From UMGS1225 sp034086705 (GTDB lineage: Bacteria > Bacillota > Clostridia > Oscillospirales > CAG-272), in NCBI GenBank assembly GCA_034086705.1, contig JAXDZV010000006.1:7601-71600 (forward strand): a DNA stretch of 64,000 bases. The letters run 5' to 3'. The first letter of the stretch is position 1. Every line of letters begins with the position of its first letter. The translations under genes and the position numbers were made by a program. Below, piece by piece: positions 25,937-34,774 of the stretch. The notes beneath the pieces were generated by a model, which did not search any database, had not been told where the DNA came from, and saw nothing but the letters and a program-made list of their open reading frames with translations.

Positions 25937-27121
25937 ATGCAACAAAGAATTTATGCGGATCACGCGGCGACTACGCCGCTTTCTCAGCCTGCTTTCCAGG
26001 CAATGTTGCCGTATTTTACAGAGATCTTTGCCAACCCTTCCAGCCTGCACAGCGAGGGTATGCATGCAGCCGATGCGCTTTCTGTTGCGCGCAGCGCAGT
26101 AGCCGCCGGCCTGTCTTGCTCCCCTGCAGAGGTTGTCTTCACATCCGGGGGGACAGAAAGTGACGTGCTCGCCTGGCACAGCGCCGCGATGTTCGGGGCA
26201 GCGCAAGGAAAACGACATTTTATCACTTCGCAAATAGAGCATCATGCCGTTTTAAATACGGCACAAGCCTTGGCAGAGCAAGGGTTTTCGGTTACATTTC
26301 TTTCACCGAACAGGAACGGGCTGATCTCGCCGGAGCAACTACGCCAGTCAATTCGCGAAGATACGGTGTTTGTCAGCTTGATGACCGCAAATAATGAAAT
26401 CGGTACGATCCAACCTGTATCTGCATATGCCGCTGTTTGCCGCGCGGCGGGGGTGCTCTTTCATACCGACGCCGTGCAGGCAGTTGGGCATATCCCCTTA
26501 TCTTTTTCTGAGATCGGCTGCGACTATTTATCCTGTTCCGCGCACAAATTCGGCGGCCCGAAGGGCGTCGGTGTTTTACTGATCCGGCGCGGCGTTCCCT
26601 TTACGCCTTTGCTTTTCGGAGGCGCACAGGAACGCGGCCGCCGTCCCGGTACTGAAAATTTGCCCTGCATTGTCGGAATGGCAGCCGCTCTGCAAGATGC
26701 TCTACAAAACCGGGCCGCACAGGCCGCGCGCCTTATCCCGCTTCGCAACCGTTTGATGGAAGGGCTCTTACAAATTCCGTATACTGTGTGTGACGGAGAT
26801 CCCGTACACCGTCTGCCGGGTAACGTGCACGTCTGCTTTGCAGGAGTGGATGCAGAAGCTTTACTGCTACGGCTTGATGCAAAGGGAATTGCTGCCTCCG
26901 CCGGCGCCGCTTGTTCTGCCGGCGCGCTGGAACCGAGTCATGTTCTGTTGGCCTTAGGGCGTCCTGCCTCTCTTGCGCGAGGGTCTTTACGTCTTTCCCT
27001 TGGATCATTGACCCAACCGGACGACATCCCGCAAATTCTGCAGGCAGTGACAGATGCTGTCTGTCACCTGCGCCGCCTCTCCCCCGGCTGGGAGCAATCA
27101 ATCCCCGAAAACTTATTCTGA
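25937..27121 (+). CDS. Cysteine desulfurase (NifS/IscS-like, class V aminotransferase)
   Basis: 394 residues from the ATG at 25937, which has only a distant AAAAGGAAAGG. PLP-enzyme motifs: 'YADHAATTPLSQPAF' at the N-terminus, 'SGGTESDVLAWH', 'HHAV' around 105, 'DAVQAVGHIP', the Schiff-base Lys in 'SCSAHKFGGPKGVG', and the persulfide Cys in 'ASAGAACSAGALEPSHVL'. It supplies sulfur for Fe-S clusters or tRNA thiolation. No iscU, thiI or mnmA is adjacent, so its partner is unknown. The gene is rightward among leftward neighbours and is C-rich on its coding strand, consistent with lagging-strand location. Confidence 0.92.
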   Translation: MQQRIYADHAATTPLSQPAFQAMLPYFTEIFANPSSLHSEGMHAADALSVARSAVAAGLSCSPAEVVFTSGGTESDVLAWHSAAMFGAAQGKRHFITSQIEHHAVLNTAQALAEQGFSVTFLSPNRNGLISPEQLRQSIREDTVFVSLMTANNEIGTIQPVSAYAAVCRAAGVLFHTDAVQAVGHIPLSFSEIGCDYLSCSAHKFGGPKGVGVLLIRRGVPFTPLLFGGAQERGRRPGTENLPCIVGMAAALQDALQNRAAQAARLIPLRNRLMEGLLQIPYTVCDGDPVHRLPGNVHVCFAGVDAEALLLRLDAKGIAASAGAACSAGALEPSHVLLALGRPASLARGSLRLSLGSLTQPDDIPQILQAVTDAVCHLRRLSPGWEQSIPENLF

Positions 27122-27280
27122 TTTCTATGCAGAGAGGTGCACTGCCTGTCAAAACCGGCTTTTTGCTTTCCATCCGCACAGACCACGGACACTTTGCCAC
27201 TCATGCAGCATAGGCAGTTTGCGAATGTAGCTTTTTTGAAAAGGTTGCGTGTTCAGCAACTGCTTTTCAATGACTCACAT

Positions 27281-27296
27281 TGTTTCACGTGAAACA
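27281..27296. promoter_or_regulatory. parS: parS site 1 (ParB/Spo0J binding)
   Basis: TGTTTCACGTGAAACA, an exact 16-bp match to the consensus bacterial parS palindrome, in the gap after the cysteine desulfurase gene. A small hairpin precedes it at about 27238-27266. Confidence 0.95.
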
Positions 27297-27361
27297 CTCC
27301 TTTTTCCTTGTCATGTGTTGTTACATCTCTGCCCCTCCAGACATTTTCTATAAAATACAGG

Positions 27362-27404
27362 GCCTCCTGCACCGGTTTGGAAAAACCGATGCAGGAGGCT
27401 TTTG
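27362..27404. terminator. Bidirectional terminator between the desulfurase region and the SLOG gene
   Basis: A 17-bp stem with one mismatch (27362-27378 with about 27385-27401), small loop, then TTTTGG. In the other direction it lies just after the leftward SLOG gene. Confidence 0.85.
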
Positions 27405-27421
27405 GCATTTATGTTTTATGT

Positions 27422-27931
27422 TTATTGAAACCGATGTGAAAAATTCTGTACGGTAGGTTTCCCCGCCGCCAGCAAAACTTCCCGGCCGCATTGCCGAGCA
27501 TATCGCACCGTATACCCTGTCCCGCTTTGCATCCGGTTGCAAAAAGCGATACAAACCGCACTGCGATCTACCAGCGCTCGGTCACGTCGCAAGAATGTTT
27601 CACGTGAAACAGGCCGGTCTTCTTCCAAAATCTCCGTCTGATCCGCCTGTGCCAATATCACAGCATAGCGTTTTTGCCAATCAACACTCCAACCCCTGCT
27701 TTGTGTCCGACACGGCAAAAGCAAATGCAGCCGAATTTGCGGACACTCCGCACGCAATGCAAGCACTGCTTCCGCCGCAATAATATCAAACCCCATCGCG
27801 GCACCGTTGTAAAAGGTTCGAAATCCCCGCGCATACAATGTCCGAATCTGCTCCGGAAGCCATACCGCAAGGAATCTTTGTTCCTGTGCAGTTACGGTTC
27901 TGTGTCCGGTAAAACAAACACAGTCCTGCAT
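27422..27931 (-). CDS. SLOG family protein (DUF1273/YpsA-like)
   Basis: 169 residues behind GGGGGAG. The Rossmann-like SLOG fold is seen in 'CVCFTGHRTVTAQEQ' (4-18), 'FYNGAAMGFDIIAAEAVLAL', 'LHLLLPCRTQSRGW' and 'DRSAVCIAFCNRMQSGTGYT'. The central Gly-rich and Asp motifs of nucleotide-derivative sensors are intact. YpsA-type proteins influence cell division in Firmicutes, but the ligand is unknown. Codons for 'PVSRETF' contain a perfect parS palindrome (27596-27611), so this stretch is constrained by both protein and ParB binding. Confidence 0.85.
   Translation of the reverse strand: MQDCVCFTGHRTVTAQEQRFLAVWLPEQIRTLYARGFRTFYNGAAMGFDIIAAEAVLALRAECPQIRLHLLLPCRTQSRGWSVDWQKRYAVILAQADQTEILEEDRPVSRETFLRRDRALVDRSAVCIAFCNRMQSGTGYTVRYARQCGREVLLAAGKPTVQNFSHRFQ
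27596..27611. promoter_or_regulatory. parS: parS site 2, inside the SLOG gene
   Basis: A second exact TGTTTCACGTGAAACA, 315 bases from the first, inside the coding sequence. Two perfect copies so close are very unlikely by chance. Confidence 0.95.
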
Positions 27932-27973
27932 GCCTCACTCCCCCTTCTTCTTTGCCGCTGCGGCAAACATCTT

Positions 27974-29137
27974 TCACTCTCGGTCTACATTCATCACCAC
28001 ATGAAAACGTGGATCCTTTGCTTGCAGCTGTTCTCGAATGCGGTTGAGTTTCTCCGTATATTCACACTCTTTTTGCCCAAACGGTACTACCACATCAAAA
28101 ATGAGATTGATCCGCTCTGTACCGCCGGTCATACGAAAATCATGGAAAGCATACCGATCATCCACATCGGCAATTACGCGGGCTGTTTCAGAGCGCAGCG
28201 CATCAAGGCGCGGATCCTCTGTATCTATCGGATCCATATGAATGACAAGAGTCACTCCAATGGTTTGCTGCGCCCGATGCTCCAGTGCATCAATTACCTC
28301 ATGAATCCGAACAATATCGCAAGACGCGTTGACTTCCGCATGTACCGTTGCAAAATTTCTGCCAGGCCCATAGTTATGTATGATTAAATCGTGTACTCCG
28401 AGAATCCCCTCGCCGGAAAGCACAAGGGCGCGCAAAGCTTGCACAAGCTTCTCATCGGGCGCACCGCCAATGAGCAAATCGATAGTGTCACGCGCTACAG
28501 AAACGCCCGCCTTCAAAATCAAAAGGGATAAAATCAACCCGGCGACAGCGTCAATAGGAAAAGAAACAAACTGTCCGAGAACCGTGGCAACAATAACAGC
28601 TCCCGTTGCCACCGCATCCCAGATGCTGTCTTGTGCGGCAGCAAACAAAAGCTGCGAAGAGATTCTCCGCCCCATGAGCCGATTATAAGAAAACATCCAT
28701 AATTTTACCAAAACAGAACCGCACAGCAGCACCACCGTCAACAAATGAAACTGTACGGGAGTGGGATGTATCAGCTTTTCCACAGAGCTTTTACCAAGCT
28801 CAAGGCCAACCACTAAAATAAGTCCTGCCACACTCAAAGCTGCGATATATTCAATTCTGCCATGTCCGAGCGGGTGTTTTTCGTCCGGCTCTTCGCACGC
28901 CAACCGCGCGCCAATCACACTCACCAAAGACGAGCCCAGATCAGAAAGATTATTAAACGCATCGGAAATCACAGCAATTGAACCGGTTAAAAGCCCGGCC
29001 GCCAACTTGGCCGCAAACAAAACTAAATTGCAAAGAATCCCTAAAAATCCCGCCAAGGTTTCATAAGCGGAACGGACATGCGGATCCTGCGTATTCTCAT
29101 ATTGCTTGACAAAGCGTCGAATCAGTGCCTGCGTCAT
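27974..29137 (-). CDS. Cation diffusion facilitator family transporter
   Basis: 387 residues, ATG behind GAAGG. Six transmembrane segments lie in the first about 220 residues, with CDF signatures 'GSIAVISDAFNNLSDLGSS', 'DEKHPLGHGRIEYIAAL' and 'AAQDSIWDAVATG', followed by a cytoplasmic ferredoxin-like domain with 'VHDLIIHNYGPG' and 'VHAEVNASCDI'. It exports divalent metals (Zn, Mn, Fe or Co) using proton exchange. The first site reads D-x3-N rather than the H-x3-D or D-x3-D typical of zinc exporters, so the metal is uncertain. Confidence 0.92.
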   Translation of the reverse strand: MTQALIRRFVKQYENTQDPHVRSAYETLAGFLGILCNLVLFAAKLAAGLLTGSIAVISDAFNNLSDLGSSLVSVIGARLACEEPDEKHPLGHGRIEYIAALSVAGLILVVGLELGKSSVEKLIHPTPVQFHLLTVVLLCGSVLVKLWMFSYNRLMGRRISSQLLFAAAQDSIWDAVATGAVIVATVLGQFVSFPIDAVAGLILSLLILKAGVSVARDTIDLLIGGAPDEKLVQALRALVLSGEGILGVHDLIIHNYGPGRNFATVHAEVNASCDIVRIHEVIDALEHRAQQTIGVTLVIHMDPIDTEDPRLDALRSETARVIADVDDRYAFHDFRMTGGTERINLIFDVVVPFGQKECEYTEKLNRIREQLQAKDPRFHVVMNVDRE

Positions 29138-29152
29138 GCTACGCCTTCTTTC

Positions 29153-30142
29153 TTATCTCTTCTCCGGTGGGTTCTGCGGTGTATGCTGCAACCGCAAAAA
29201 CCGTACATCTTTTCCGGAAAACAAAAGAGGCCGAGAAGCCCCAAATAAACGGGAAACGATACGGTCTTGGTACTTTTTTTGTAAATCGTCATCAAACAAA
29301 TTGGTATTGATAATCCACGGCAAGCTGCGATTCATACGAATATTGAGCAAATCATACAAACAGCTTACGGAATATTGCGTAGTTGCTTCCGTGCCTAAAT
29401 CGTCCAATATCAAAAGGTCACACGTAGCATACCGCTGCGTCGGCGTAGCAGAAGCATCGTGTGCAAAACGAGCGTTTTCATAAACAGAAAACAGTTCCGT
29501 TGCCGTCACGTAACATACATCGTAGCCCTGTTCAATCACCTGCCGCGCAATGGAAGTAGATAAATGCGTCTTGCCAAGCCCCGTCGGCCCATACAATAAC
29601 AGGCTTCCACTCTGCTTTGGGGAAAACGAGGCAGCATACGCGCGACAAATTGCAAGGTTTTGCTCCATGCGCAACCGGTTTTCTCCCTGATAATAGGAAA
29701 GGTCAAATGTTTCAAAGCTTTGCGTCTGCAGCAGCGTTCCCAAGCCTGAATGCTCAAAACCCTCCAAAATCAGTGCTTTTTTTAAACATATACAACGCTT
29801 CCCGTCCACATACCCCGTATCCTCACAAAGCGAACACCTATAGTGCGGCTTGAGATAATCCGGGCTCTTGCCCAATGCACGCAGCATCTCCGCACGGTCC
29901 TGCAGGAGAGACTCGTTGGTGCTGCGCACCTTTGCAATACGCTGAGAAAGCCCCTCGCGCCCCCCGCATGCCGCTTGAAACAGCTCCAACCCAAGATTCT
30001 GCAGCGCACGATCTATCTGCTGCATTTCCGGGCAGATCTGATATATCTCTTTTTTTCGCTGTTCTGCTTCCCGCTGCGCGGCGGCTCGATATAGAGCCAG
30101 CCGTTCCTGGATACGGCGCAGATTTTCCGCTTCCTGATTCAT
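29153..30142 (-). CDS. DnaI/DnaC-like helicase loader ATPase
   Basis: 329 residues, ATG behind GAGGAG. An N-terminal helical region carries a Cys pair set ('CSLCEDTGYVDGKRCIC', about 103-119), the zinc-binding part of DnaI-type loaders. The AAA+ domain shows Walker A 'GPTGLGKTH', Walker B 'LLILDDLGTE' and sensor 'WIINTNL'. It loads the replicative helicase onto origin or restart DNA. It lies directly after dnaD on the same strand, 21 bases apart, as a primosome operon. The single-protein DnaI type, rather than phage DnaC, is supported by the zinc motif. Confidence 0.9.
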   Translation of the reverse strand: MNQEAENLRRIQERLALYRAAAQREAEQRKKEIYQICPEMQQIDRALQNLGLELFQAACGGREGLSQRIAKVRSTNESLLQDRAEMLRALGKSPDYLKPHYRCSLCEDTGYVDGKRCICLKKALILEGFEHSGLGTLLQTQSFETFDLSYYQGENRLRMEQNLAICRAYAASFSPKQSGSLLLYGPTGLGKTHLSTSIARQVIEQGYDVCYVTATELFSVYENARFAHDASATPTQRYATCDLLILDDLGTEATTQYSVSCLYDLLNIRMNRSLPWIINTNLFDDDLQKKYQDRIVSRLFGASRPLLFSGKDVRFLRLQHTPQNPPEKR

Positions 30143-30163
30143 ACCGTTCTCCTCATTTCACCC

Positions 30164-31231
30164 TCAGGGGATGTCTTCTTTACCTACCTCTGCCGCCTGC
30201 ACGGCACTTTGCGCCTCAGGCTGCCCGGTGCCGTAAGAACGTGCCAGCGCCGCGTCCAAAAATGCCGAAGCGGCAAAACTGTGCTTTCGTGCCTCCGCTT
30301 CGGCTTTGCCACTGCGGAAGGCCTCGTTCTGTGCACGTGCCTCTTCTTCTGTCGTGATGCCGGCATCGTATGCCTTTTTCAAAATCTTGTGCATATAAGC
30401 AAGAGTTGGGCGCGTCGTATGCTCTACGGTCTGTTCAAAGGCATATGTAAGCAACGCATCAGAGATGTTCCATTGCGTCCAATCATCGAGATACTTTCTC
30501 TCTTTGGTGCTCAGCGCGCGCGTACCGAGCCCGAAGAGACGCCGTACTTTATTTTCCAAAATCTCTACACGATCTAAATACGCAAACCTTTCTTCCAATG
30601 CGCCCACGGTTCGAATACCATCATCATATAATCCGGCAGCCGTTGCCTCGATATACCGCATGCTTGTTTTTTCTTTCTTTACAAGATATGCCAAAAGGGT
30701 CAAAATATAATGAGCGTCAAACCCGAAATAGTCATACAGAGCAACCAAAGAAGCCGTTTCATATTCGGAAAACACTTTGCCAAGCAGCTTTTGCGCCATA
30801 TCTAACAAAGGCGGCAGTTCTCCGTTTTGCTGTAGCAGACGTGCCACCTCTTCGTTACGATAGGCGGGCAATCGGCTCTTTTTTGGACGCGCCGTCCCCG
30901 CGGCCACTGTAGATGCCGCCGCGGCTAAAGAATCTCCATGGGGGAGAACAGAGAGCCGCGGTGTCGGTTCCTTAGCATTTTCATATACAGCAGGCACTAA
31001 AATTCCTGCCTCCGCCAGTTGCTGTATTGCCGTTTCCGCCTGCAATTCGGTCAACGCGCAAACCGAGGCAAGCGCGCTGTATTTTGTTTCTGTCTGCAGA
31101 CACAACTCAGGCTGCGCTGCAAGCGCAAACAATACTTTCATACAATCGCCGGATAACTGCGGCAAGTTGCGAAGTACGGCATCCCGCGGCAAATTGACCA
31201 CGCCGTACCCGTAAGAAAATACGAAATTCAT
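30164..31231 (-). CDS. DnaD domain primosome protein
   Basis: 355 residues from the ATG at 31231, 8 bases after AAGGAG; 41 upstream in-frame codons have no ribosome binding site. An N-terminal winged-helix region opens 'MNFVFSYGYGVVNLP'. Two C-terminal helical repeats follow: 'LVALYDYFGFDAHYILTLLA' and 'YLDDWTQWNISDALLTYAFE', the second carrying the DnaD-domain ssDNA motif in altered form. Two DnaD-like repeats suggest a DnaB/DnaD hybrid of the clostridial type. It remodels origin DNA and recruits the helicase loader encoded next. Confidence 0.88.
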   Translation of the reverse strand: MNFVFSYGYGVVNLPRDAVLRNLPQLSGDCMKVLFALAAQPELCLQTETKYSALASVCALTELQAETAIQQLAEAGILVPAVYENAKEPTPRLSVLPHGDSLAAAASTVAAGTARPKKSRLPAYRNEEVARLLQQNGELPPLLDMAQKLLGKVFSEYETASLVALYDYFGFDAHYILTLLAYLVKKEKTSMRYIEATAAGLYDDGIRTVGALEERFAYLDRVEILENKVRRLFGLGTRALSTKERKYLDDWTQWNISDALLTYAFEQTVEHTTRPTLAYMHKILKKAYDAGITTEEEARAQNEAFRSGKAEAEARKHSFAASAFLDAALARSYGTGQPEAQSAVQAAEVGKEDIP

Positions 31232-31412
31232 GCCCTCATCTCCTTGCCCCAGCATGTGCATTTGCTCGCATATCAGCCTTGTCAACACATCTGTGTGTCT
31301 TGTGTCCGATAGCAAAAAGGGCAAGCTTGCCCGCCTGTATGTTTGCCACCGCACTTGTATCTCGTGCCCGATTGCACATGCGCCTGTGCATCTGTATACT
31401 AACGTTTTTGTT

Positions 31413-32108
31413 TTATCGCGTACCGCGAATGCGATACATCAAGCGCATCAGGGAATCGCTCATGTGCACATTTTCCACGGGTACACCAATTTTTTCCAAA
31501 TCCATTTCTGCATTGGAGAAATTCCAGATGCCTCGCACACCACAACGTGCCATTGTCTGTGCCGTTTCCGGCGCCGCTGCCTTCGGCACGGCCAACACGG
31601 CAATATCAACTGCAACGTTGGACAAAAAGGTTTCAATACCGGCAATATCCATGACCGTATATCCCCGCACAATCGAGCCGATCACCGTCGGATCTTTGTC
31701 AAACACACCGACTACCGTTACATTCCTTTTGGAAAACATCGGTGAGCCAATCAGGGCTCTACCGAGATTTCCAACACCCAAGATAACCGCAGTATAATGA
31801 TCACTAACCCCAAGTATCTCGGAAATTTGCGAATACAAATATCGCAGATTATACCCGTATCCCTGCTGCCCAAACCCGCCGAAGCAATTAAAATCCTGCC
31901 GAATTTGCGAAGAAGTTACCCCCATAAGCGCAGATAGCTCACCGGAGGAAATGCGCAGAACACCTTTTTGTAAAAGCTCACCGAGATACCGATAATACCT
32001 TGGCATACGGCGGATTACCGCCTCTGATACCTGCGGTCTTTTTTCTTGATTTTGTTGCTTTCTTCCGTCTGTATCTTCCGGCTGCACCGGCTTTTTCCTT
32101 TTGTCCAT
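31413..32108 (-). CDS. rex: Redox-sensing transcriptional repressor Rex
   Basis: 231 residues behind AAAGGAAG. About 28 extra N-terminal residues (Lys/Gln-rich) precede the winged helix 'MPRYYRYLGELLQKG' and 'SSGELSALMGVTSSQIRQDF'. The NAD(H)-binding Rossmann domain has 'VILGVGNLGRALIG' and 'GVFDKDPTVIG', ending with the domain-swap helix 'LMRLMYRIRG'. Rex represses fermentation genes until NADH rises. It lies 88 bases downstream of the NAD(P)-linked isocitrate dehydrogenase gene, a plausible metabolic link. Confidence 0.95.
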   Translation of the reverse strand: MDKRKKPVQPEDTDGRKQQNQEKRPQVSEAVIRRMPRYYRYLGELLQKGVLRISSGELSALMGVTSSQIRQDFNCFGGFGQQGYGYNLRYLYSQISEILGVSDHYTAVILGVGNLGRALIGSPMFSKRNVTVVGVFDKDPTVIGSIVRGYTVMDIAGIETFLSNVAVDIAVLAVPKAAAPETAQTMARCGVRGIWNFSNAEMDLEKIGVPVENVHMSDSLMRLMYRIRGTR

Positions 32109-32196
32109 TGCGCTGTTCTTCCTTTGCCGTTGTTTTTTATAACGATTTCTCTTTTTGCGGCCTGCCTTGCCGCTTTTGCGTGGAACAGCCTTCTTT

Positions 32197-33369
32197 TTAT
32201 ACCTGCTCCAGCGTCTCCATCACATATTCCGTAAAAGCATCGCAGCTTGCGCCCGTGTCTCTGCCGGTCATGACAAGCCGGCGCTCTGTAAACATGCAGC
32301 GATCCAACGCACGTTCCAGCCGGTCCGCCTGCGTCTGATATCCGATATGTGACAGCATCATCACAGTGGCACGAAGCATTGAGCAGGGATCGGCATACAT
32401 GGCGCGCCCCTCGCTCACCATACGCGGCGCTGAACCGTGAATTGCCTCAAACATTGCATAACGCTTTCCGAGATTGGCGCTTCCGGCCGTACCAACGCCG
32501 CCCTGGAATTCAGCCGCTTCATCGGTGATGATATCGCCATAAAGATTCGGTAAAACAAACACTTTAAAATCCGTTCTGCGTTTTGGATCCACCAGTTTTG
32601 CGGTCATTATATCGATAAACCATTCCGTTGTACGGATTTCGGGATACTCTTTTGCAATTTCCTCACACAAATTCAAAAATTTTCCGTCTGTTGTTTTGAT
32701 AATATTTGCTTTTGTCACAATCGAGACGTGATCTTTATGATTTTTGCGCGCATATTCGTATGCAAGGCGCGCAATTCGCCTGGTTCCCTCTGTCGTTGTC
32801 ACACAAAAGTCGACACCGAGCTGCGGCGTCACATGGATCCCCTGGCTACCAACCGCATAAGAGCCCTCCGTATTTTCCCGGAAGAAAGTCCAGTCAATCC
32901 CTTGATCCGGTACCTTGACCGGTCGCACATTGGCAAACAAATCCAGCGCCTTGCGCATAGCAACATTCGCGCTTTCGATATTCGGCCACGGATCTCCTGC
33001 GCGTGGGGTAGTTGTCGGCCCTTTGAGAATCACATGACACGCTTTTAATTGCGCCATAACATCATCCGGAATCGCCTGCATGTGCGCGACTCGATTTTCA
33101 ATGGTCAGCCCGCCAATATCCACAATTTTAATTTTCCCGGCAGCGATTTCGTTGGAAAGCATATGCTCCAGCACACGTCTTGCGCTCGCCGTAATCATAG
33201 GTCCGATTCCGTCGCCGCCGCAAACACCGATTACACAGCAGGGCAGCGAAGCATAGTCAATAAAATCGCCCGCCTTTTCAATTTCCTCATTGCGCGCAAG
33301 CTGGCCGCGCAGCACTTGTTTAAAATGTTCTGCTGCCGCTTCGATTTCTTTTTCATAGTTTTTCTGCAT
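32197..33369 (-). CDS. Isocitrate/isopropylmalate dehydrogenase family protein (NAD-type IDH)
   Basis: 390 residues from the ATG at 33369, 8 bases after GGAGGT; 93 upstream in-frame codons overlap the DnaA-box region and are rejected. Family motifs: 'GVCGGDGIGPMITASARRVL', 'LKGPTTTPRAGDP', 'FRENTEGSYAVG', 'VTKANIIKTTDG', 'LPNLYGDIITDEAAEFQGG' (metal Asp) and 'YAMFEAIHGSAPRM'. It oxidises isocitrate to 2-oxoglutarate to make glutamate precursors in anaerobes. Isopropylmalate or homoisocitrate activity cannot be excluded, but the 'NTEGSYAVG' region and length favour IDH. Confidence 0.88.
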   Translation of the reverse strand: MQKNYEKEIEAAAEHFKQVLRGQLARNEEIEKAGDFIDYASLPCCVIGVCGGDGIGPMITASARRVLEHMLSNEIAAGKIKIVDIGGLTIENRVAHMQAIPDDVMAQLKACHVILKGPTTTPRAGDPWPNIESANVAMRKALDLFANVRPVKVPDQGIDWTFFRENTEGSYAVGSQGIHVTPQLGVDFCVTTTEGTRRIARLAYEYARKNHKDHVSIVTKANIIKTTDGKFLNLCEEIAKEYPEIRTTEWFIDIMTAKLVDPKRRTDFKVFVLPNLYGDIITDEAAEFQGGVGTAGSANLGKRYAMFEAIHGSAPRMVSEGRAMYADPCSMLRATVMMLSHIGYQTQADRLERALDRCMFTERRLVMTGRDTGASCDAFTEYVMETLEQV

Positions 33370-33715
33370 TGCTTTGTACCTCCAAACGATAAACGATATA
33401 TAAATGTGCCGACCGTCGACGTTTCGGAGAAAGCAACGGATCGGTTTTGCCAAAATCAGGATACCTGCAGACGGTTCAAAAAATCTTATAATCTTTTTAA
33501 AAATTAGATTGCTGTTGAAATTTTGCAAAGCCGGCAACGCAGGAAAAAAGCGAGTAATCCACAGTATCCACACGGTTTTCCACAGATTTTCGGTAAGTTT
33601 TCCTTGTTCTATCAAGATTTTCTCGATTGACGGCGCGGTTTTCCACAAAGTTTCTCACACATTGTGGAAAACCACTTTTTGAAAATTTTGCACACAAAGG
33701 AAATTTTATATTACC
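33370..33715. promoter_or_regulatory. Intergenic DnaA-box cluster between tsaD and idh
   Basis: No gene lies in this stretch. Close matches to TTATCCACA occur at 33555-33563 (TAATCCACA), 33564-33572 (GTATCCACA, abutting), 33576-33584 (TTTTCCACA) and 33639-33647 (TTTTCCACA). Another is at 33663-33671 in the opposite orientation, and one fitting the looser TTWTNCACA is at 33686-33694. Each of the first five has one mismatch. They lie 190-320 bases upstream of idh and about 10 kb from dnaA. Confidence 0.75.
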
Positions 33716-33754
33716 AAAAAAAGGGTGGTGTCTGTGCGGTGCTACCCTTTTTTT
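33716..33754 (-). terminator. Terminator after tsaD
   Basis: An 11-bp A/T-ended stem (33716-33726 with 33744-33754) begins at the tsaD stop codon; on the minus strand it ends in seven T. Confidence 0.8.
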
Positions 33755-34773
33755 CAATCGGCTGCACTGGCATTGAGATCGGTTGCGGCACGAACGCCGG
33801 CTAAAAATTCATAGATACCCTGTGCGCCAACCATCGCAGCATTGTCGGTACACAACGCTTTTTCGGGTACACAAAAGCGAACCCCCATGGAGTTGCAAAG
33901 GGAACCGAGCGCAGCGCGCAATTGCGTATTTGCAGCTACGCCTCCGGCAAGCACCATTGTATCCAGTGCATACCGCTGCAGTGCTGTTTGCGTTTTTTTA
34001 CATACGCTTTCGCAAACCACCCTGCTTACCGAAGCGGCAATATCTGCGCGCTCGTACGATGCATCGCGCTGCTCGAGGCGATGTAACGTATTGATCACAG
34101 CTGTTTTTAATCCGGAAAAGGAAAAATCCAAAGAATCATCGCGAATAGCCGCACTGGGAAATGCATAGGCTTGCGGGTCGCCTTGTGCGGCAAGACGATC
34201 CATTTCCGCTCCACCCGGATAAGGAATTCCCATCACACGTGCAACTTTATCGTATGCTTCGCCAATTGCATCGTCGCGCGTGCGGCCGATGGTTTCATAG
34301 TCGGTATATCCACGCACAAGCAGCAGCGAAGTATGGCCCCCCGAAGCTACCAATGCTAAAAAAGGGGGAACCGGCGGCTGCGGCAAAAAATAGGATGCCG
34401 CCACATGCGCCCGGATGTGATGTACCGGGCATAGAGGCAAATTGTTTGCAAAAGCATATCCTTTTGCAAAATTCACACCGACCAACAGAGAGCCGATCAA
34501 GCCCGGCTGCGCCGTCACACACACACCGTCAAGTTTGGGAGCCTGTGCCAGCGCAATCGCTTGTGTGACAAGGGAGCTGATCGCCTCCGCATGTGCTCGC
34601 GAAGCAATTTCCGGTACCACGCCGCCAAAGCGGGCGTGCAACTCAATTTGGGAATTTACCTGAGAAGAAAGAATTTGCAGCGTACCGTCTGTCATGCGCC
34701 GCACCACTGCGGCTGCCGTTTCATCACAAGATGATTCCACTGCCAGCAGCGTCAGCATATTCGTATCCGACAT
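33754..34773 (-). CDS. tsaD: tRNA N6-adenosine threonylcarbamoyltransferase TsaD
   Basis: 339 residues from the ATG at 34773, overlapping the gyrA stop region; 54 upstream in-frame codons lie inside gyrA and are rejected. Motifs: 'LLAVESSCDETAAAVVR', 'HARFGGVVPEIASRAHAE', the metal-binding 'PVHHIRAHVAAS' (His pair), 'ALVASGGHTSLLLV' and 'VLAGGVAANTQLR'. It transfers threonylcarbamoyl to A37 of ANN-decoding tRNAs with TsaB and TsaE, which are not in view. Its place at the end of a gyrase operon is unusual. Confidence 0.96.
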   Translation of the reverse strand: MSDTNMLTLLAVESSCDETAAAVVRRMTDGTLQILSSQVNSQIELHARFGGVVPEIASRAHAEAISSLVTQAIALAQAPKLDGVCVTAQPGLIGSLLVGVNFAKGYAFANNLPLCPVHHIRAHVAASYFLPQPPVPPFLALVASGGHTSLLLVRGYTDYETIGRTRDDAIGEAYDKVARVMGIPYPGGAEMDRLAAQGDPQAYAFPSAAIRDDSLDFSFSGLKTAVINTLHRLEQRDASYERADIAASVSRVVCESVCKKTQTALQRYALDTMVLAGGVAANTQLRAALGSLCNSMGVRFCVPEKALCTDNAAMVGAQGIYEFLAGVRAATDLNASAAD

Positions 34774-34774
34774 C

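Noticed and set aside
33370..33648. A 93-residue N-terminal extension of the isocitrate dehydrogenase
   Set aside because: It runs through the DnaA-box region, while GGAGGT sits 8 bases before the ATG at 33369, matching the family start.
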